Below are positions 48,736 to 62,770 of a DNA stretch of 64,000 nt, piece by piece. This DNA comes from Purshia tridentata (lineage: Eukaryota > Streptophyta > Magnoliopsida > Rosales > Rosaceae), in assembly GCA_003254885.1 (NCBI GenBank), contig QANT01006779.1, forward strand, positions 113,096 through 177,095, written 5' to 3'. Both the position numbers and the translations under genes were made by a program. The notes beneath the pieces are model-generated. The model was not told the origin of the DNA, ran no database searches, and saw nothing but the letters and a program-made list of their open reading frames with translations. Position 1 is the stretch's first letter; each line of letters starts with the position of its first letter.

Positions 48736-48785
48736 GGAGTTGGCAGGTATCAACAAGTATATCACTATGCAGCTCTGCCGGCTCC
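48736..48785. other. GC-rich hairpin in AT-rich DNA
   Basis: GGAGTTGGCAGG (48736-48747) can pair with CTCTGCCGGCTCC (to 48785) over 12 bp, counting three G-U pairs in RNA on the + strand, around a loop of 26 bases. I recognise no known miRNA in it. Confidence 0.35.
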
Positions 48786-51700
48786 TAATAATTAGGTATT
48801 ACTAAGACAACTGCGTACTAATTAGGTAGTACTAAGTAACTACTAAGACAACCACGTACGTACGTGGGCAGCAAGCTGGCCACTTAATTCATGCGCTGGA
48901 TTATGTAATAATTTACAGTGACACAGTGTACTAACTCTGCCATTTACAAATTAAGCACCTTAATTTGAAAATTCAAACTAAATTGCGATGACTCTTTTTA
49001 ATCGGGCAGAAAAACACCACTAAACTACCATTTTATTTATTGTTAGAAAAAAATTGATTGAGGGATAAATGATTGATTTTTCAATTTTAGAATCTTAAAT
49101 CAAGTGGGGGTGGAGATTCCTAGTTAATAACCCCCAAGAAATGGGAAGAGAATTTCTATCAAATTAAGATCAGATGGAAAGCAACCATTCATGAAGCAGA
49201 TCGAACATCCATGGAAGGCTAGCTAGGATATAGGAGGATGAAATGAAAGCATTCACCCAAGAATCATATAAAGGAAATAAATTAGAATCATATTGATTTG
49301 GGTGATGGATTCCAATTCTCATTCAGATTCTTTGCTAGCTAAAACTAGTGGGAATTGGATCAGTGGAAGTCTACTATCCCCATTTTGTCATGCACTGAAT
49401 GCGTGTGATGACCCAAGCAACCCAACAATTCTTAAATTCTTGCTTTGCTTTTGCTTATAGATAGTAGCCAATTTGCACACAAATTGCACCATTTCAGCTG
49501 TGCTTGTTGCCACTAGGGGTACAATTGGCGTGTAAACTCAGCCACCATTGCCTATTTGCCTTCACTTCCCAAACTTATAGGTCTCCTTTATTGGGTAATT
49601 AATTAAATTTCCCTATTTCAGGCCTAAATTATTTATATGGTGATTCCACAAATCCTGCTTTGTTTAAATTATGTAAGCCCACTAAATTTTTAGTGTCGGC
49701 TAAGCTAGCTATTGTTAACCATGGAATCCCACCTAATGGACCATGCATGCTGATGCCATTTTGGTGACAGAAGCATACATTTCTCCGACGAGGTCCACTA
49801 AGTTCCCTTTTTTGTGGGTCAGTGAGGTCCACGTAGGGACGATAACGCCACATATCAATATAATTTTGAAATGAAAAAAAGTCCTCCAATCATTCATTGA
49901 GCTCTCCATGCCAGACATGAATAGCACCAACCCTCTATTAGTAAATTAGTAATTAATGAACTAATGATCAAATAAGCCAATTTCCTAGCTCACACACCTG
50001 ACACCTGAGTGTGTTAAAAAGATAATTATTGAGCGGGACCTAAAGGTTGGATGATGCAATCCTTTTGTGATCGACAATCATTTGGACTTAATCTTATTTA
50101 GGTAGGGTGATATATGGAGAAACAAAATTGACAAACACAATCCAAAAACATGTTGGAAATTACTCTGTGGAGAGCATTCAGCTAGTGCTCCATTTTAACT
50201 CATATATAATGTCATAGTATTATTGTGAGTGTTAATTTAATCCTAATTATGATATTGGTATTTTTCTTCTTCTTCCTCACCCACTTGATCACTTACTCAC
50301 TCGATCAATCACAGTATCACACACACACATACACTCTCGCTCTCTCTCTCTTCTTTTTCAATAATAGGAGCATATATTAATTATCAATTAGAAGTTCAAC
50401 TATATATATATATGTACCTAAATATATCATTAAAAGTTGACGAAAGACACATTGATGAGTCCTAAAAAGAAAAACATGTATCATTGCACTGCAAATGTCG
50501 ATATCCATGTGGTCATTTTTGGCCTTTGCAAGTGTTCATAAGTTGTTGACACGACTAAACACATATATGGCATACAGCACCGTCGGGCAATAGCAGGGGA
50601 AGGTGACTTCTGCTAATTCCCTATTAATTTGAGGTAGTACGTGTACATGACTCATATATTAAGTTTAATTTAGTACCCATATAACAATATCTCCACATGG
50701 AACATTGTTAGATGCATGGGGTGCCCCACATTTAAAATCAATCAAAATTATTAATTATATACGTTATGTCTATGTGAATAATATATTTTTAGTAGTTTTT
50801 AATTAACTTAAATAATTAATAGGCCTCTATCAATGTCATGGAGGGATTAGTGCCTTCCAAAGGAGATGCAAATACAAGGACCACTAACCCATCATATCGA
50901 TCAGGGTTTCTTTTGATTGTTAATTATCTTAAATATTTCAGGGATTATAGAATCAGAGCAGCCCTTCATGAAGTTTCCAAAAGCATATATACGTCCTCAT
51001 ACTGTTTTTTATTTATTTTTGGTCTGGATACTCGTACAGTACTGTTGTCTTCTTACATTTTATTTTTTTCAGATTCATTCTAATGTTATATATTCTTTTA
51101 GAAAAAAAAAATACAAAAAAATCAGCACCATATCCCCCTTAATTAAATAGAGGTCTATAATCTCATGCACGCATTAAGAAATCAATTAGGTCAATAAGTA
51201 AATTAAACTAATTTAAATTCATAAATTAATATTAATGAATAGAACTGAAAATTAATATGTGTATATCGGCTCATTAATTTACGTCGGTTGTGGATATAAC
51301 CACTGAGTCACACTTGTTGTGGGTTATAATATATTATTTACCATTGAATTTATGCAGTGGGGAATACGTCTGTAGTTTATGACTAGTTTTCTTGTAATGG
51401 TGGCCATCACAGAATCTGGCGAATCAATAATCCAAAACTACGTACCGTCGCGTACAACACAAAATTAGCCTCTCATCATGCATTAAGACATAGGAAAGGA
51501 AGAGGTCTTTTATTTATTTATTTATTATTTTTGGGTGTATATCAATTAATTAAGCATCAATACTGCTGCGTATGTACTCTGACTTTCAATAACGTCATGT
51601 GGGGATTCATATTCATTAATTACGTTGCATTATATGGTGTCCGAATCTAACGCACTAACAATTACAAAACATAAAAAATAAAAAATAAAAACAAATCAAT

Positions 51701-54525
51701 ATTGCATATTGTACGTAAGCAGTTGTAAATTGACAGGAGTGTGGGTGGCAAAGCCACTATCATGGCTCTATGAGTCTATGAATGATGTATGAATCGGATA
51801 AATATATAACGTGGCATGCAATGCAAGTCAATATCATACAATAAGAATCAGCTTCTGATTCAGCTGCACCTGAGAAGTTGTATATATATATCAAAATATT
51901 GAGAAACATTTTTGAGGTTTTAATACGTACATACATACGTGCCTCATCGATTTCGGAAATTAAATCTTTTAATTAGATTTGGCTACAAAATATTCCTCAG
52001 AGCGAGAGTTGCCATACATGCATGTCAAATTGTCAATGTTACGCTCAACAAATAGCTTGCTTTTGTTTCTTTTTACGATTATACTTTGGGTGGGGTTGGG
52101 ATCCATTTGTTGATGATTAAGACTAAATTAATGAGGTCACACATCGATATATTAGATATTCCACTAGGCATTTTATTGGACATATATATATGTTGTTACT
52201 TTGTGAATTATTATCCAAGTTGGGGTGAAAAGAACCACTGGGCAGTGGGCACATAATCTCTGGCCTAGACTACTAGGCCATTCAAGTTTCAAGTAGCTTA
52301 ATTAATTATAAATGATGCCGACATTGGATTTGGGATCATTTATATCCGTAGACAGAGTTATTTTGTAGATAATTAATATTGTAAAACTATATGCCATATT
52401 CATCTAGCCATGCATTTAATTTCTTGTCACATACACTTAATTTGCGTGTAATAATTTTTCGTAAAAAATGTTATTTTCAATTAATATATAATCTACTTCT
52501 CTACCAGGTTTCCATGTTGTTCGAACAAAAGTTTTAAATTTCGTCAAATGCATGTCTAGCCAAAATGGGAGGCAGCAGCCCCATTTAGGCATTTAGGCAG
52601 TTGAATCTTTTCTTTCAAGTTTACAATTACATGCATCATAGATTCGTATCAGGGACAGTATACGATTCAGATGCCATGATTATGATATATATATATATAT
52701 ATGCTTAACTAAGAATGTTCTTGCGAGTTTGATATATAGCATCTTTATCTATTGTTTAAGATATATATGATATTTATCCTGGCTTAATATCAATTTTTAA
52801 TTAGTCCACTTTAATTCTCACTGTTTAACTTTTGAAAAACCAATTAATTGACACGAACTGAAGTGTTAGAGAAGTAAAGTATTTTAATTAGCCTTAACAT
52901 AAATAGATTTATTGTAATATGAAGATGAGAATTCGTGTTAGTATTGCTTTATGACGAAGTTTCCAACAATTTCAAATTTTTGACACAGAAGACAGCCTAC
53001 TTTATTTACCTGAGATTTAAAAGACAAGCAATAACTATAAAAGTAAAACGCTAGCTGCTTTGCTTGAGAATCAAGTATAACCATATTCAACTACTGTACG
53101 TGGTCAAAGAAACGAATCATTCATCAAGTAACATAATCTCATTAATATTATAAAAATGAAATTGAAAAAAATCCATTGTTGGGTGGCAGGGTAGCTCCTA
53201 GTTGCTGGGTGATTGGAAAAATTAAACCAAACAAAGCTAGCTATGTCATCCAATATGTTATAATAAATTACAATTAATAAAAAGTTGACGACAGAAAACC
53301 CATAGCTAAAAGCCATAAATTGTTTAAAAAAAAAAAAAATCTCTGAAAGCAAAAAGCTAGCCCATATATAATAAATAGGTCGAAGATCATGAAATTGCCA
53401 GCACGAAAATGATTGGATCAAAATTAAATTACCAATTCTTACACACTGAAACAAAGGACAGACCACTTTCTGTATAATAAAAGATAGTGGCAACACTAAT
53501 GCCTCCTTAGCCGGTGCAAGTGGAAAAAGAGCACAGGGAAAGAAACAAGTTTCTTTGGATTGAATATTAAGATCAAATGTGGTAAAGGAGATAGATTTTT
53601 GACCAAGATTTTAATTGGCTAATTAATTCACATAACTAATTAAGAATTAACAAGAGGGCAAATTGATTGAACATAAAGACGTCCCAAGTTGTGGGATCTA
53701 AAATTAAACTTTGACCAAAGGACTCTTTCATTTTGATTAGAAGAATGACTTTATAAAATCAGTCCATAGAAGCTCAAGCTTTCCCAAAGATTTGTATGGA
53801 CAATGAGTCATGCATGGACAAATGACAATATTAGTGGGAAAAAAGAAATCATTTTATATATATAGATGGCATGCATCAGCATCACTTATATTTATGAGTT
53901 CGATTGATGTTTCTAAAGGCAATAAAAATGCATATAATTGAAATTTAATCTGAGAAAGTTTAATTTTCTAGAAATTATATGACAAGATCGATGTGTGGTA
54001 TCCGAGGCGTGTAATTTAAAAAATCACTGATATTTTAATAAGTATGTCTTATGAGACATTCTTTTACAGTTAGATGAATTTTATGTGGTGTGGTGAATCG
54101 AACTTCATTATGAGATGTGATAATAAAAAACAAAGAAAGTTGCAGTGTGAAGGAGACTGATAGTAAGTTAAGGGGAGTGGTAGTGGGTAGTGAGTTGAGG
54201 CCCAGCCATTTTTATTTAAGTTTGGGCTATGTTGTTGTGTTGGGTCCAGAGCAAACAAGCTTTTATAACTCTCCTCTAGTTGGGCCACTGTAATTTGAAT
54301 TAAGCAACAGTAGAGCAGCCCAAATTATTTTAACAAATCAATAAAAGAAGTGAGGCATGGAATTGGAATTCAGCAAATCTCAAAACCAACTATATTATAT
54401 TATCATCACACAGTTAAGATGCCACAAGAAAGGAAAATAAGTAAATAATGGCCTTTACATAATTGGTATTAACCGTATTATTATTATTCTCTAAATGAGT
54501 TGTAATTTATTTTGGTAGAATCACT

Positions 54526-54795
54526 TCAAGGATTTGGACGCCTGGGTGGTGGTGATGGTGGCGATGAAGGATGTAAAGGCGGTGAATGGCAAGGAGCGTA
54601 TGGGGGACTTGGAGGCGGAGGAGAATAGAAGTAAAACCAAGCAGGTGGTGGTGGTGGTGGCGACCGCCGTGGTGGCTTATGTGGCGAAGGAGGATTTATT
54701 CGTCGGTACTTGTTGCCGTTGTGAGGATGCGAGAAATGAAGTACAAATGCATTGAAGAAAAGTAGCAGCCAAAGTAAAACCACCAAACACCGCAT
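54526..54795 (-). CDS. Small secreted proline-rich protein, function unknown
   Basis: An 89-residue frame starting MRCLVVLLWLLLFFNAFV, a textbook signal peptide. It is followed by a basic stretch (NGNKYRRINPPSPHKPPRR), then Pro/Ser runs (SPPPPPPAWFYFYSPPPPSP) and a PPRRPNP end. The SPPPP and YSPPPP blocks suggest extensin-like hydroxyproline O-arabinosylation in the wall. The frame is open upstream to 54879, but the signal peptide decides the start. No intron is needed. I recognise no specific family. Composition bias could make it a chance frame, but signal peptide plus SPn blocks favours a real gene. Confidence 0.6.
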   Translation of the reverse strand: MRCLVVLLWLLLFFNAFVLHFSHPHNGNKYRRINPPSPHKPPRRSPPPPPPAWFYFYSPPPPSPPYAPCHSPPLHPSSPPSPPPRRPNP

Positions 54796-56869
54796 TTTAG
54801 TAGCTTGTACTTGGAGAAAGGGCTTTGGTGGTCGTTGCTTACATTGTAGCATAACGAATTTATGGTTATTTATATCCACAAAGATAGATAAAAATATGAG
54901 TGTTTTAAATAAGTTATTTGGTGTGGACCGACCAAGCCACCAACCTCCAACTAACTTTTTTGGCGTGCTAAACTTCCTTCCTTTAACTCCGGCGGGAATT
55001 TATTTCAACGCCTACAAGGTTTTACTGGTCATGTATGATTGTAATGGCCTAGGTTGACTCTTGTACATATACTAATGAAACGGAGTGAGTGGGGTTTGGT
55101 TTAAGATCTCAAATCTCCCAAAGGTGAAGACTCAAGAGAGGCTTTAATTCTAAGGAATATTAATTCATTCCTATTCAACATTTATCAGATCTGATTTATG
55201 TGTTGCAAGGAATAGGGAAACATATTAATAATTCCACCTACAGATGTGACATAACCATATATATATATATGATACTAAGCATGAAATTAAGTCCAACCCA
55301 CTAAACAATCCATATGTGGTCTCTATCTCTTGGATAGATTTGATTGGACCCCCTTTTTCTCTCTCCCTACAAAAAGGACAAATAATGTCCTACATAACAT
55401 TAACATCTCAATTGGTATAAGCATTCATCTTGCACCTCTTAAAGACTAAGTTACTGCATTGGGTCCTCTAAAATTTCTTTTTGATACAAAGGTGACGCAA
55501 AACCATGTGCAATAATAACAAGAAGTTTGAAGAAATGGGGTAGAAGGCAAATATATTCTTTTAAAAGGACTTGGATAGTTGGATGTCAGTTTGGCTTTTA
55601 ACCAGTGAGATATATATTTGTGGGAAGCATGACCCTACAGTGTGTATATACCTTTGCTCTCTGGTTTGGTCTGGTCATTTGATCACCGGGGCTACGTGTC
55701 GAAATGGATGGTACCGATATATAAATGGGACCCGTTTTGATATCAAATCTCCTGATTTTGACTTGGTAGGACTTACAGACAAAGATAGATCCCTAATACT
55801 TGTCTCCATGGGTATGAAAATCCATTCCAATCAATAATGAAATATGAACAAAATTATATAAAACAACCACCGCACGGGCCCGACTAAGAATTCAAGCCAA
55901 ACCGTTAAAATTCAGTCTTCAACCTTTTATATAAATTACTTAGGTTTAATATAAGGTTTATAAAATTTAATGGTCTTAACATTTTGAGACTTGAAATTGT
56001 TACTTACTTTACCAACTCTCAAAATCGAATGTCAACCGATTCACTTTCTCACAGCTACAGTACAATTCTTCATCTATAAATATATTTGTATACAATATAA
56101 ATAAACACTGCCAACTCGTAATTTTACGTTTCCCTCTTTCTCTTTCTTGACTCCTCCCAATTAGAATTTTCAAACCATGTGTGTGTTTTGACACTTGAGA
56201 CCAACTAGTATTTGAATTACCAAGTAGTGAGTTTTTTAATCAACTTAAAGTTAACCAGCCCATATTTAAGGAGTTCATGCCATGTGACAGTTGAAAACGA
56301 CAAGCCTTCTCAACTCCAACCAAGAAAAAAAAAAAACCATACTTTTAACTTTGTTTTACAAACATGTTAAGGAGACGGGGGGTCGGGGCAATGCAGCAGA
56401 AGCAGCAGCCACGTGGTATAATTCATAATCATGGCACGCAGAGTTGGCTCGATATCAGACCATGTATGTATTTACCGACAGAAAAAAAAATAAAAACAAA
56501 ATCAAACAATGCATTCTAGAAGAAGCTAAACAAAGATGATGGTTGAGAACTAAGAATATATACATTTAAGAAAAACCCACTTCCCCAGTCAGCAATACAT
56601 TCAACCAAGCTTAGAAAGCAAGCCACGGGGTCTTCCCACCAGTTTACATTAAATATCTACATAACTATGCTGCTCTACCAAAAAGGTAAGATTACCTCTA
56701 AACTCTGAAACAGAGTAAATACTAACCTACGAACCGACATGTAAACATAAACAAAGCTTGGAGGATACTTATGTTACAGAAATCACAATAATTGGGGAGT
56801 GGACATGATCCGGGTACAGGTATCTGTTAGCGTCAACTACCAAACTCAAACATCACTCTCCTCTCCATG
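54796..56869. other. Intergenic, no gene supported
   Basis: AT-rich. The 55571-55837 frame has no recognisable domain. The last few hundred bases are probably the 3' UTR of the SAP30-like gene. Confidence 0.5.
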
Positions 56870-59820
56870 TCATTTGCACACAGTCTTCAGTCTCTTTGCG
56901 GCCTGAACAAACCCTACAATCACCTGCAACTCGTCGATTTGCTACACCAAATGGTTGTTCATGTTATTAGAAAGCTGATGATAGTTGTCATGCAAACAGT
57001 ATTTCCATGCATAAATACGTCCTTCCCTTGTTTTAAGATTACAGGGCAAATGCCGAAATTTCATAACATTGTCAACAAATCTGGCATCTACAGCTCAAAG
57101 TTCACAATAACATTCAGAAGTAGAAAAGAAAGAACCAAGGCAAGAATTTGTGTGAGTACCTGTGACGTGAAATGCCTCTGAACGATATCTATTAGTTGCT
57201 CTTTTGATGGGTTGGGGAAGGCATCCACCTAGAAACATCCATTCAGTACATAAATAAATGTACAAATAGAAGTATGGAACAAATCATTCAATCTTGGCCG
57301 ATATAAGTACTCACGAGATTGAAGTGTCGCCAATATCTCCACAATGCAGCCATCTCCAGTTTGCCAAGGTCAATTTTCTGAATAGGAGATATTTTATAAT
57401 TACAAACCATGTAGACGCCTCGACAAATATCTCTGTCAGTGAAAAAAATAGTGAAGTCAACAAGAGGGTGTCACATGTTACATACCGTGGACCCTCGAGG
57501 AGTAGAAATAGAACCCTTAGACTGTGAGTCACAGGAGAAAGATCTGCACATAGTCTTGTGAGATGATCCAGATGATTTATGCACTCTATGCCTTGACCTG
57601 TGGGACTTTTGAGTGTCATCGGATGCTGGGAATCAAAAATAACAAAAGCACAATCAGAAAGCATGGTGGGGCCAATCAACAAAGAAAGGATAAAGAAGAG
57701 AGACAATAAAGCTTTTATTTAAGGACGGGAAAAGTAAAAGCCAAAGACACAATGGATCCTATGTACCAACTTCAACTACTTTTCTCTAGAAATCATAATG
57801 TTCCAAGTCCACATTTATTGAGGTTCTGGAAAATAGTTAATTAAAATATCATAGCATAAGGCACCCTCTAATGAAGCAATGTTACCATATCCAAAGGGCA
57901 TGCACAGTTGCAGTCACACAACTAATCGTACTCTAGTCATCCACAAATCATACAGTCATTATTTAGACTGCCTTTCAAAATCATCCTTTTGAAAAGCAGA
58001 TTAACACAAGCAAAGGATGAAATAGTATTAGTGGGTTCACGAAACCCACTATGTCATAAGAATTGTAGTTCCGACTGGCTCAGAAAGATTCATAACAAGA
58101 ATTTGGTGCAACTGACAAAATTTAAGATACATGACGAAACTCACCCATATCTGATCCATTCCACTGGACATTTTCGAAATCAAGGTCATCATCTTCCTCA
58201 TTACCAGTAGGAGCTTCTATCACACTAAGGGCATTCCTCTGAAGCTTCACTTCTATGCCATTTGTAAGAACCTGCAGATTCATTCATTGGAACTTGAGTA
58301 CCATTCTCATGCATACTACAAATGCCTAATGAAATAGAAAAATATGAACAAATTCATGGGCAACCTTCAGGAAATCATGAAGAAAAAAGAGAAGCACAAA
58401 ACCCGTTCTAGGTAAACCAATCAATCTGTTTATGAATAAAAATAGAGGTCTCCCTATAAAATCCAATTTGCAAAATCAGAAATAAATCGATGTAAGAGTA
58501 CTAAATTTCCTGGCTAAAACTGGGATTCAGAAACGCTTACAGTAGTTCAAATAGTAGATTTCAAAGGTCAAAATAAGAATGAAAAGCAGTAATCATGCAC
58601 CCGCACTACCCAAAAGGGAAGAGAGGGCGGAACCTTCGTCATCAACAAGCTAGCTAATCAATAAAAAGGAACTAACCCCATCACAGTATCATACTAGCTT
58701 TAACATTTTCAAAGAGAACATCAGATATAAAAGAACAACAAAGCCAATATTTATAATCAAATAATACCTGAATTAGATTGAAACAAAATTTGTAAATTCA
58801 TCAATAACCCAGGAAACAATACAGTTCTAGAATTTTACAAATATTATCCATACACTGTTAAACATCTTCACGTCAAGGGTTGCAGATGCAAGAACTAGCA
58901 TCAAGCTACAAGAAAAAAAAAAAAAAACAAAGAACATTTTTACCAGAACGGTAATTTACTAAACCATCGAAGTCCACAATTTTAGAAAAATAAAAATGTC
59001 AAAACCGAAAAACGAAAATAGATGTAACTTGTAAGAGCGATCCTCCTTCAAACCAAATCATGAATATTGAAAATTGAACACACAAACAAAATAAATCCAA
59101 AATTTTATATTCTAGAAGACCATCTTAAATTCATGCAAAAAAAAATATCCACTACTAGTATTAAGTTAACACAAAACCCTAAAACCAATCGGATAAAATC
59201 CGAAAAATAACAAAACCCATCGAAATCCCAATTTCCAATCCCACCTTAGGAAATTCTAGTAAATCCCCAGATCCATTCACAAAATAAAACATGCAATGAA
59301 AACTCTTATCCATAACTCAAAATTAATACTTGTTAGCACCAAGAAATGGGAAATTCACAGGAAACAACCAGCTAAATAGAATATGCGATAACTATCATCA
59401 TATAAAAATTCTATGTCAAAAGTTTTAATGACCAGAGAAGCACTGAAAAATTGAACAGAATGACCAAAAGAAATCAGTGAGACGACAATAGCACAGTAAA
59501 TAAACACCAAACCCGGAAACAATCAAATTGACCCGCATTGCTTAAAAATTGAAGGCACAGATAGAGCACAATATCCAAAACCCATTTCCCAAAAAACAGA
59601 AATAGACTGAGGAAATCACCAGCCAATGCCACCCGCCTAGCCCCACAGCCTTCTTGACCACTCCCTGCAGACCCACAAGCACGGACTTGGTCCTGTTATT
59701 TCCAGTGACCACTACCTTGGTGTGACGAGGAAGCACAGAGAGCTCCTCCTCACTGCTGTCACCGCAACTCTGCAAGTGTGAGAAGCCGCCATGGACTGAA
59801 CTCTCCATTGCTTCAACCAT
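56870..59820 (-). CDS. SAP30-like subunit of the Sin3-histone deacetylase complex
   Basis: A nuclear co-repressor subunit that links Sin3 to histone deacetylases. Six exons (minus strand): 59820-59620, 58271-58145, 57625-57486, 57377-57315, 57228-57160, 56941-56870. All borders are GT/AG and phases agree, giving 223 residues. The N-terminal block GDSSEEELSVLPRHTKVVVT, GLQGVVKKAVGLGGWHWLV and LTNGIEVKLQRNAL is highly conserved in plants. A Ser/Arg/His-rich middle follows (DDTQKSHRSRHRVHKSSGSS). The C-terminal Sin3-binding domain spans about 158-222 (LGKLEMAALWRYWRHFNL, VDAFPNPSKEQLIDIVQRHF, IVGFVQAAKRLKTVCK). Intron 1 is long (about 1.35 kb). The 5' UTR contains a GA microsatellite (60009-60032). 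From memory it resembles At1g19330 and At1g75060. Confidence 0.93.
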
Positions 59821-62770
59821 TTCGGCTCAAACTCAATGAATGAATAATAGCAAGGTGATAACTTTGGTGCTAGGACTCAAAATTGCATTTGAACGAAAGA
59901 TCGTGCATTGCTCAGTGCGTATTTGGGAGTTTTGGAGGCAGAAAGGAGGGAAATTTGTGCGAAATTCGGAAGTTTTTGCAGAGAAAAAACACAGAGAGAA
60001 AAAAAGAAAGAGAGAGAGAGAGAGAGAGAGAGGATGAGAGTGACTGGTATTGTTTATTGGTGTGTTGCTATGAATCCCGGAGACCCGCAACTGACTAATG
60101 GGAGGGCGCCACGCACAGTTTTTGGAGGCCTCGTTAATTAAGCGTTTTACACAGTAAACTTAGCATGATGCAATACCACTAGCGGTTTGGATTTTGGAGG
60201 AGAGTTACTGGGGGTTGACCGTTTGACTGAAGGTGAATGAGATAGTGGGGTTCTCAGAATGACGAAAGTACCCTTGTTCTTTCTTTTTCAGGATTGTTTC
60301 TGATGGTCTAGAATTGGAGTTGGCCTGCTGTCTATTTTCCGTTTCTGCATGCGATGTGCCATGCGTCTGTCATGCGTGCTTTGAATTTGATGTTTTGAAC
60401 CATGTCAAATCTCAATAAATCATTCCACGATAATAAAACCTCTACGGTGTAAGACTCCAAATGGAAAATCCATGAAGAGATTGATTTAGATTTTGTGTTC
60501 ATTACTTCGTTGTCAATTTAAGGTTAATAGTTACTTACTGTTGTCACGTTGGTTCTGTGGAGTAATGTTTCTTATCTTAACTCTAATACTAATACATTAA
60601 AAAAAGTCTTCATAATATCTTGGAAGGGAATTGGATTAATATGATCCTTAAAGTTAATAGGTTTAACAAATTTTAAACTTAGTTTTTTGTTGTTAAGTGT
60701 ACTGTCTAGTAATATTTGATATATAATAGTCACGAAATTGTGGTTAAATCAATCAAACATCATTTGATTGCTGAATTTTAAAGAAGAAGTACTCTTCATA
60801 TAAAATAATGTTCTTCCTTGTTCCTTTAAATAATGAGTTAGTTTTAACTTTTAAAACTAGTTTGAGTTTTTTATTTGTGTATTTAGTGTTAATATTTTTA
60901 TTTTTATAAGTATAATAAAAAATAAAGATTTTTCTTGTCTTCTTATAAAAGTGAGTTTTATTTAATATGGATTTTCTTGTTTTTCTTTGTTTAGTGTGCA
61001 TATCTAGATCAGGTATAGCTTTGTGCCCTTGAAATTCATTTTGTTTAGTGTGATCTTTGTATCTTGTAATGGGGTCACTTCAAATCAAAACAAAACAATA
61101 TTTAAGCTAGCTACTATATATTTGGGCTTAAATTCAAACAGCTGCGGTGCTGCTAGAAACAAAATCAAAGAGGAAAGGGCGATTCAGTAATTTCACAAAA
61201 GAGGAAGGACCAAAAACGTTACGTGGGATTGGGGACGTAACGAGAACCCGAAATTAATCTGGGAGGACCCACCGGGCACTCGCCAGTCGCTACCTGCCGT
61301 CGGTGTTGTCTTATCCGACATCTGTCCCTCACACACATTAAACGACACGTTACTTACCCCCACAATAAATAAAGACCAAAAAAATGAAAAAACTAAATAA
61401 GAAAAACGTATCCATCTGCCTCTTTTAGGGGGGTGCGTTTTCCCGCCAGAACCAGGCATTGCCAACCGTGGATTAAAGAGGATAACGATCGTTGCCGTCG
61501 GATTGTCCGGAGTTTAATCGAGCGGTTTGATTGGATAATTGGATATATAGTAGTAAGAAAAGCAGACATGCTGGAATAGCATGTGTAATGATCATAAAGT
61601 TGAAAGAGCGGTGGACCTTTTGGACACCTCGGCATAAAAGCCTAAAACAAAGGGACAAAACATGTAATTCAAATAGACAACATAAGCTCATGATACACCA
61701 CCACCACTCCATCATATATCATAGAGCAGCGTAGCACTGTATCAAGTGGGTCGTGGAGTAAAGTTTCTTTAAAATTAATTCAAAAAAGAAAAAAGAAACA
61801 AAGAGTAGTTTCACTGCAGCAGCGTAGTGTTAATTCGAGGAGTGTTTTTTTGCAAAATAAAAGTCACACTATGATTTGTCTTGACGTGGCGACCGGTGAC
61901 AGAGGTTTGCAATCCTTATCGGTTACGTTACCCACTCCATTAAGGCTTCCAGAACTTTGCAAAGAGTAAGTGGTACTGTGTCATAACTTGGGTTCGACCA
62001 AAAATAAAATTAACTTACAACAAGAGGGTGTGTTATGTACGTTATAACTTATAAGAGGGTGTGTAATGTGTACAACTGTACATACAAATTGGCCAAAAAT
62101 AAAAGAAAAAATGTGTATACATTTCCAAAAAGAGGATATATAAATAATAAATGCATATATATATTCTCATTGCATTAAAATTTTACCGGTGTTAAACTCA
62201 TATCAGCCACTCTTATCTTTCAATTTTAAAAATTTGTATATTTTTAGTAATACTCATACATATATTATACATACTGGTATTGTCGGTAGGAGACAAAAGA
62301 TTGGAATTTGGCGTTGTGGCCTCTAAATATGTAGGAGTAGGAGGACCATGACGACGAGGAGTTATTGGAAGGAAGCTAAAGCATACAAGACATTAGGCTC
62401 CACCATATTATAAACTACTTTATTATTGCTCTTATTTATGAGTGAAACATTTTTTATTTATTTAACAGCTATATATTGTTATTTCTATTCTTTTAATTAG
62501 ATGACTTATGAGTTAAGACATAATTAGATAAATAAATACATAGTATATTTATTTATTTATTCCCCGTTGAAAAGGAAATAACACAAGAAAAAAAGAGGAA
62601 AAAACAGTGATTAAATGGGCTAATAAAAATTTGACCCATCAATCAGTTTGGTTCATCTCGAACCCCTCTTTGGCTCTTTGCCTTTTGTACATGTGTCAAA
62701 TGCGAATGACTTGTGATTTGTGAGTGTTCCGATGAGTACTAGTTGTAGTTGTTGTGCACTAACAAGTAAC
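59821..62770. other. Intergenic: SAP30-like promoter, then AT-rich DNA
   Basis: The GA-rich 5' UTR of the SAP30-like gene (to about 60.1 kb) and its promoter come first. No gene is supported from 60.2 to 62.77 kb. The 61.2-61.5 kb stretch is GC-richer but shows no recognisable coding. Confidence 0.5.

Larger units (their letters stand above)
44092..54525. other. 10-kb AT-rich region without a supported gene
   Basis: No open frame with a recognisable domain. Present are TA microsatellites (48621-48643, 52685-52702), a local duplication (46871-47118), three strong mini poly(A) insertions (45.4, 47.4 and 48.4 kb), an undetermined base within a long A run (45466), a hairpin at 48736-48785, and imperfect ATTAGGTA(T/G)TACTAAG repeats (about 48793-48850). 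Non-coding RNA genes would be missed by eye. Confidence 0.5.

Noticed and set aside
60009-60032. GA-rich frames near the SAP30-like start read as small plus-strand ORFs
   Set aside because: They are translations of a microsatellite in the 5' UTR.
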